NCBI RefSeq assembly: GCF_000721935.1 | Contig: NZ_KL585400.1 | Coordinates: forward strand, 53,182-58,769 | Length of the DNA stretch: 5,588 nt | Source of the DNA: Streptomyces sp. NRRL WC-3549 | GTDB taxonomy: Bacteria; Actinomycetota; Actinomycetes; Streptomycetales; Streptomycetaceae | Direction: 5' to 3' | In this document: positions 4,791 through 5,588 of the stretch, one piece after another | How the letters are laid out: each line of letters begins with the position of its first letter | Position numbering within the stretch: the first letter of the stretch is position 1 | Notes under the pieces: generated by a model | Database searches by the model: none | Seen by the model: only the letters and a program-made list of their open reading frames with translations | Told to the model about the DNA's origin: nothing | Position numbers and translations under genes: made by a program

Positions 4791-5588
4791 AGCGGCGGTC
4801 GACCTTCGCCGCCGTCTCCGGGTCGGACTCGACCATCTCCGGCCAGCCCCCGTCCCGCGTGTACCCCTCCTCGGGGAGTTTCCGCGTCGCGTCGATCCCC
4901 GCCTTGCCGCCCCAGAACTGCTGGTAGGAGGCGTGGTCGAGATGGTCGACGGGGCCTTCGGTGAGCAGCAGGTCCCGGGCGTAGTCGGTGTTGCCGAGCG
5001 CCCGCCAGGCGACCTCGTGCAGGTCGTGGACGTCGCAGTCGGCGTCCACGACGACGATCAGCTTGGTCAGCGACATCATGTGCGCCCCCCAGACGGCGCT
5101 CATGACCTTCTGGGCGTGCTTGGGGTACTTCTTGTCGATCGAGACGATCGCGCAGTTGTGGAAGCCGCCCGCCTCGGGCAGGTGGTAGTCCACGATGTCC
5201 GGGACGATGATCTTGAGCAGCGGCAGGAAGAAGCGCTCGGTGGCGCGTCCCAGCGGCCCGTCCTCGGTGGGCGGCCGGCCGACGACGATCGACTGGAGCA
5301 GGGGCCGCCTGCGCATGGTCACGCAGTCGATGGTGAGCGCAGGGAAGGGCTCCTGCGGGGTGTAGAAGCCGGTGTGGTCGCCGAACGGCCCCTCGGGCAG
5401 CATCCGGCCGGGCTCCAGCCACCCCTCCAGGACCACCTCGGCCTGTGCGGGCACCTGGAGCGGCACGGTCTTGCAGTCGACCATCTCGATCCGCCTGCCC
5501 TGCACGAACCCGGCGAAGAGGTACTCGTCGATGTCCCCGGGCAGCGGCGCGGTGGAGGCGTACGTCACCGCGGGCGGCGCCCCGAAGG
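4771..5588 (-). CDS. mqnL: UbiD-type decarboxylase, C-terminal part (MqnL-like)
   Basis: UbiD enzymes use prenylated FMN to remove a carboxyl group from an aromatic acid; here the likely substrate is the prenylated dihydroxynaphthoate formed by the adjacent UbiA enzyme. About 272 residues are visible and the frame is open at the right edge; family members have about 480-500, so roughly the first 40 percent, with much of the cofactor pocket, is outside. GTG 5568 is internal: upstream codons continue with ...SGAPPA before VTYASTAPLPGDIDEY, which matches the family. Conserved blocks are LPEGPFGDHTGFYTP (a catalytic-region glutamate), GRPPTEDGPLGRATERFFLP, VDADCDVHDLHEVAWRALGN, GPVDHLDHAS and GGKAGIDATRK. 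The stop overlaps the ubiA start by four bases, so the two are one operon. The UbiX partner is encoded on the same strand at 2483-3181. The gene symbol is inferred from context. Confidence 0.92.
   Translation of the reverse strand, partial: FGAPPAVTYASTAPLPGDIDEYLFAGFVQGRRIEMVDCKTVPLQVPAQAEVVLEGWLEPGRMLPEGPFGDHTGFYTPQEPFPALTIDCVTMRRRPLLQSIVVGRPPTEDGPLGRATERFFLPLLKIIVPDIVDYHLPEAGGFHNCAIVSIDKKYPKHAQKVMSAVWGAHMMSLTKLIVVVDADCDVHDLHEVAWRALGNTDYARDLLLTEGPVDHLDHASYQQFWGGKAGIDATRKLPEEGYTRDGGWPEMVESDPETAAKVDRRWKEYGL

Noticed and set aside
4775..5422. Upstream extension of the ubiA frame, suggesting a UbiD-UbiA fusion
   Set aside because: The extension is the UbiD coding region read in another phase and has no family similarity; the GTGA junction with its own ribosome site explains the two separate genes.
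1..5588. CRISPR array, tRNA/rRNA genes, phage or defence modules
   Set aside because: No regularly spaced direct repeats, RNA gene signatures or such protein families are seen on either strand; nearly all the space is taken by recognised genes.

Overview
The window is high-GC DNA from an actinomycete, most likely Streptomyces. Codon third positions are strongly G/C, several genes start with GTG, and the gene families and their order match the Streptomyces menaquinone neighbourhood that I recall in S. coelicolor around SCO4490-SCO4494 (from memory, not checked). The left end is not genomic. Bases 1-20 carry the 19-bp Tn5 mosaic end used in Nextera/tagmentation libraries, so this is an assembly contig end with untrimmed adapter, and the first gene is cut there.

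Layout from left to right:
- 1-20: adapter.
- 21-341 (-): N-terminal part of a GNAT acetyltransferase, probably transcribed leaderless.
- 395-440: strong hairpin, the likely mqnE terminator.
- 478-1641 (-): mqnE, radical SAM aminofutalosine synthase.
- 1736-2191 (-): Lrp/AsnC-family regulator.
- 2210-2325: comparatively AT-rich divergent control region with several inverted repeats.
- 2326-2460 (+): a 44-residue basic protein of unknown function.
- 2483-3181 (-): UbiX-type flavin prenyltransferase.
- 3182-3276: divergent promoter region.
- 3277-3879 (+): a rhomboid protease with an intact catalytic set, lying antisense inside the menaquinone cluster.
- 3869-4774 (-): UbiA-type prenyltransferase. 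Its probable terminator is a perfect palindrome lying inside the last codons of the rhomboid gene.
- 4771-5588 (-): C-terminal part of a UbiD-type decarboxylase, running off the right edge and translationally coupled to ubiA through a GTGA overlap.

Four genes belong to the futalosine (Mqn) route of menaquinone synthesis. MqnE makes aminofutalosine early in the route. The UbiA homologue is expected to prenylate 1,4-dihydroxy-6-naphthoate. The UbiD homologue removes the carboxyl group, using the prenylated FMN cofactor made by the UbiX homologue. The other pathway genes (mqnA, B, C, D) are not in the window. The Lrp regulator may sense an amino acid and control itself, the small ORF or mqnE, but only gene position and palindromes suggest this.

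I see no CRISPR array, tRNA, rRNA, insertion sequence or phage gene. The pathway is known. The least explained parts are the 44-residue protein with its palindrome-rich leader, and the rhomboid gene with its ECF-like promoter and its 3' end shared with the ubiA terminator.
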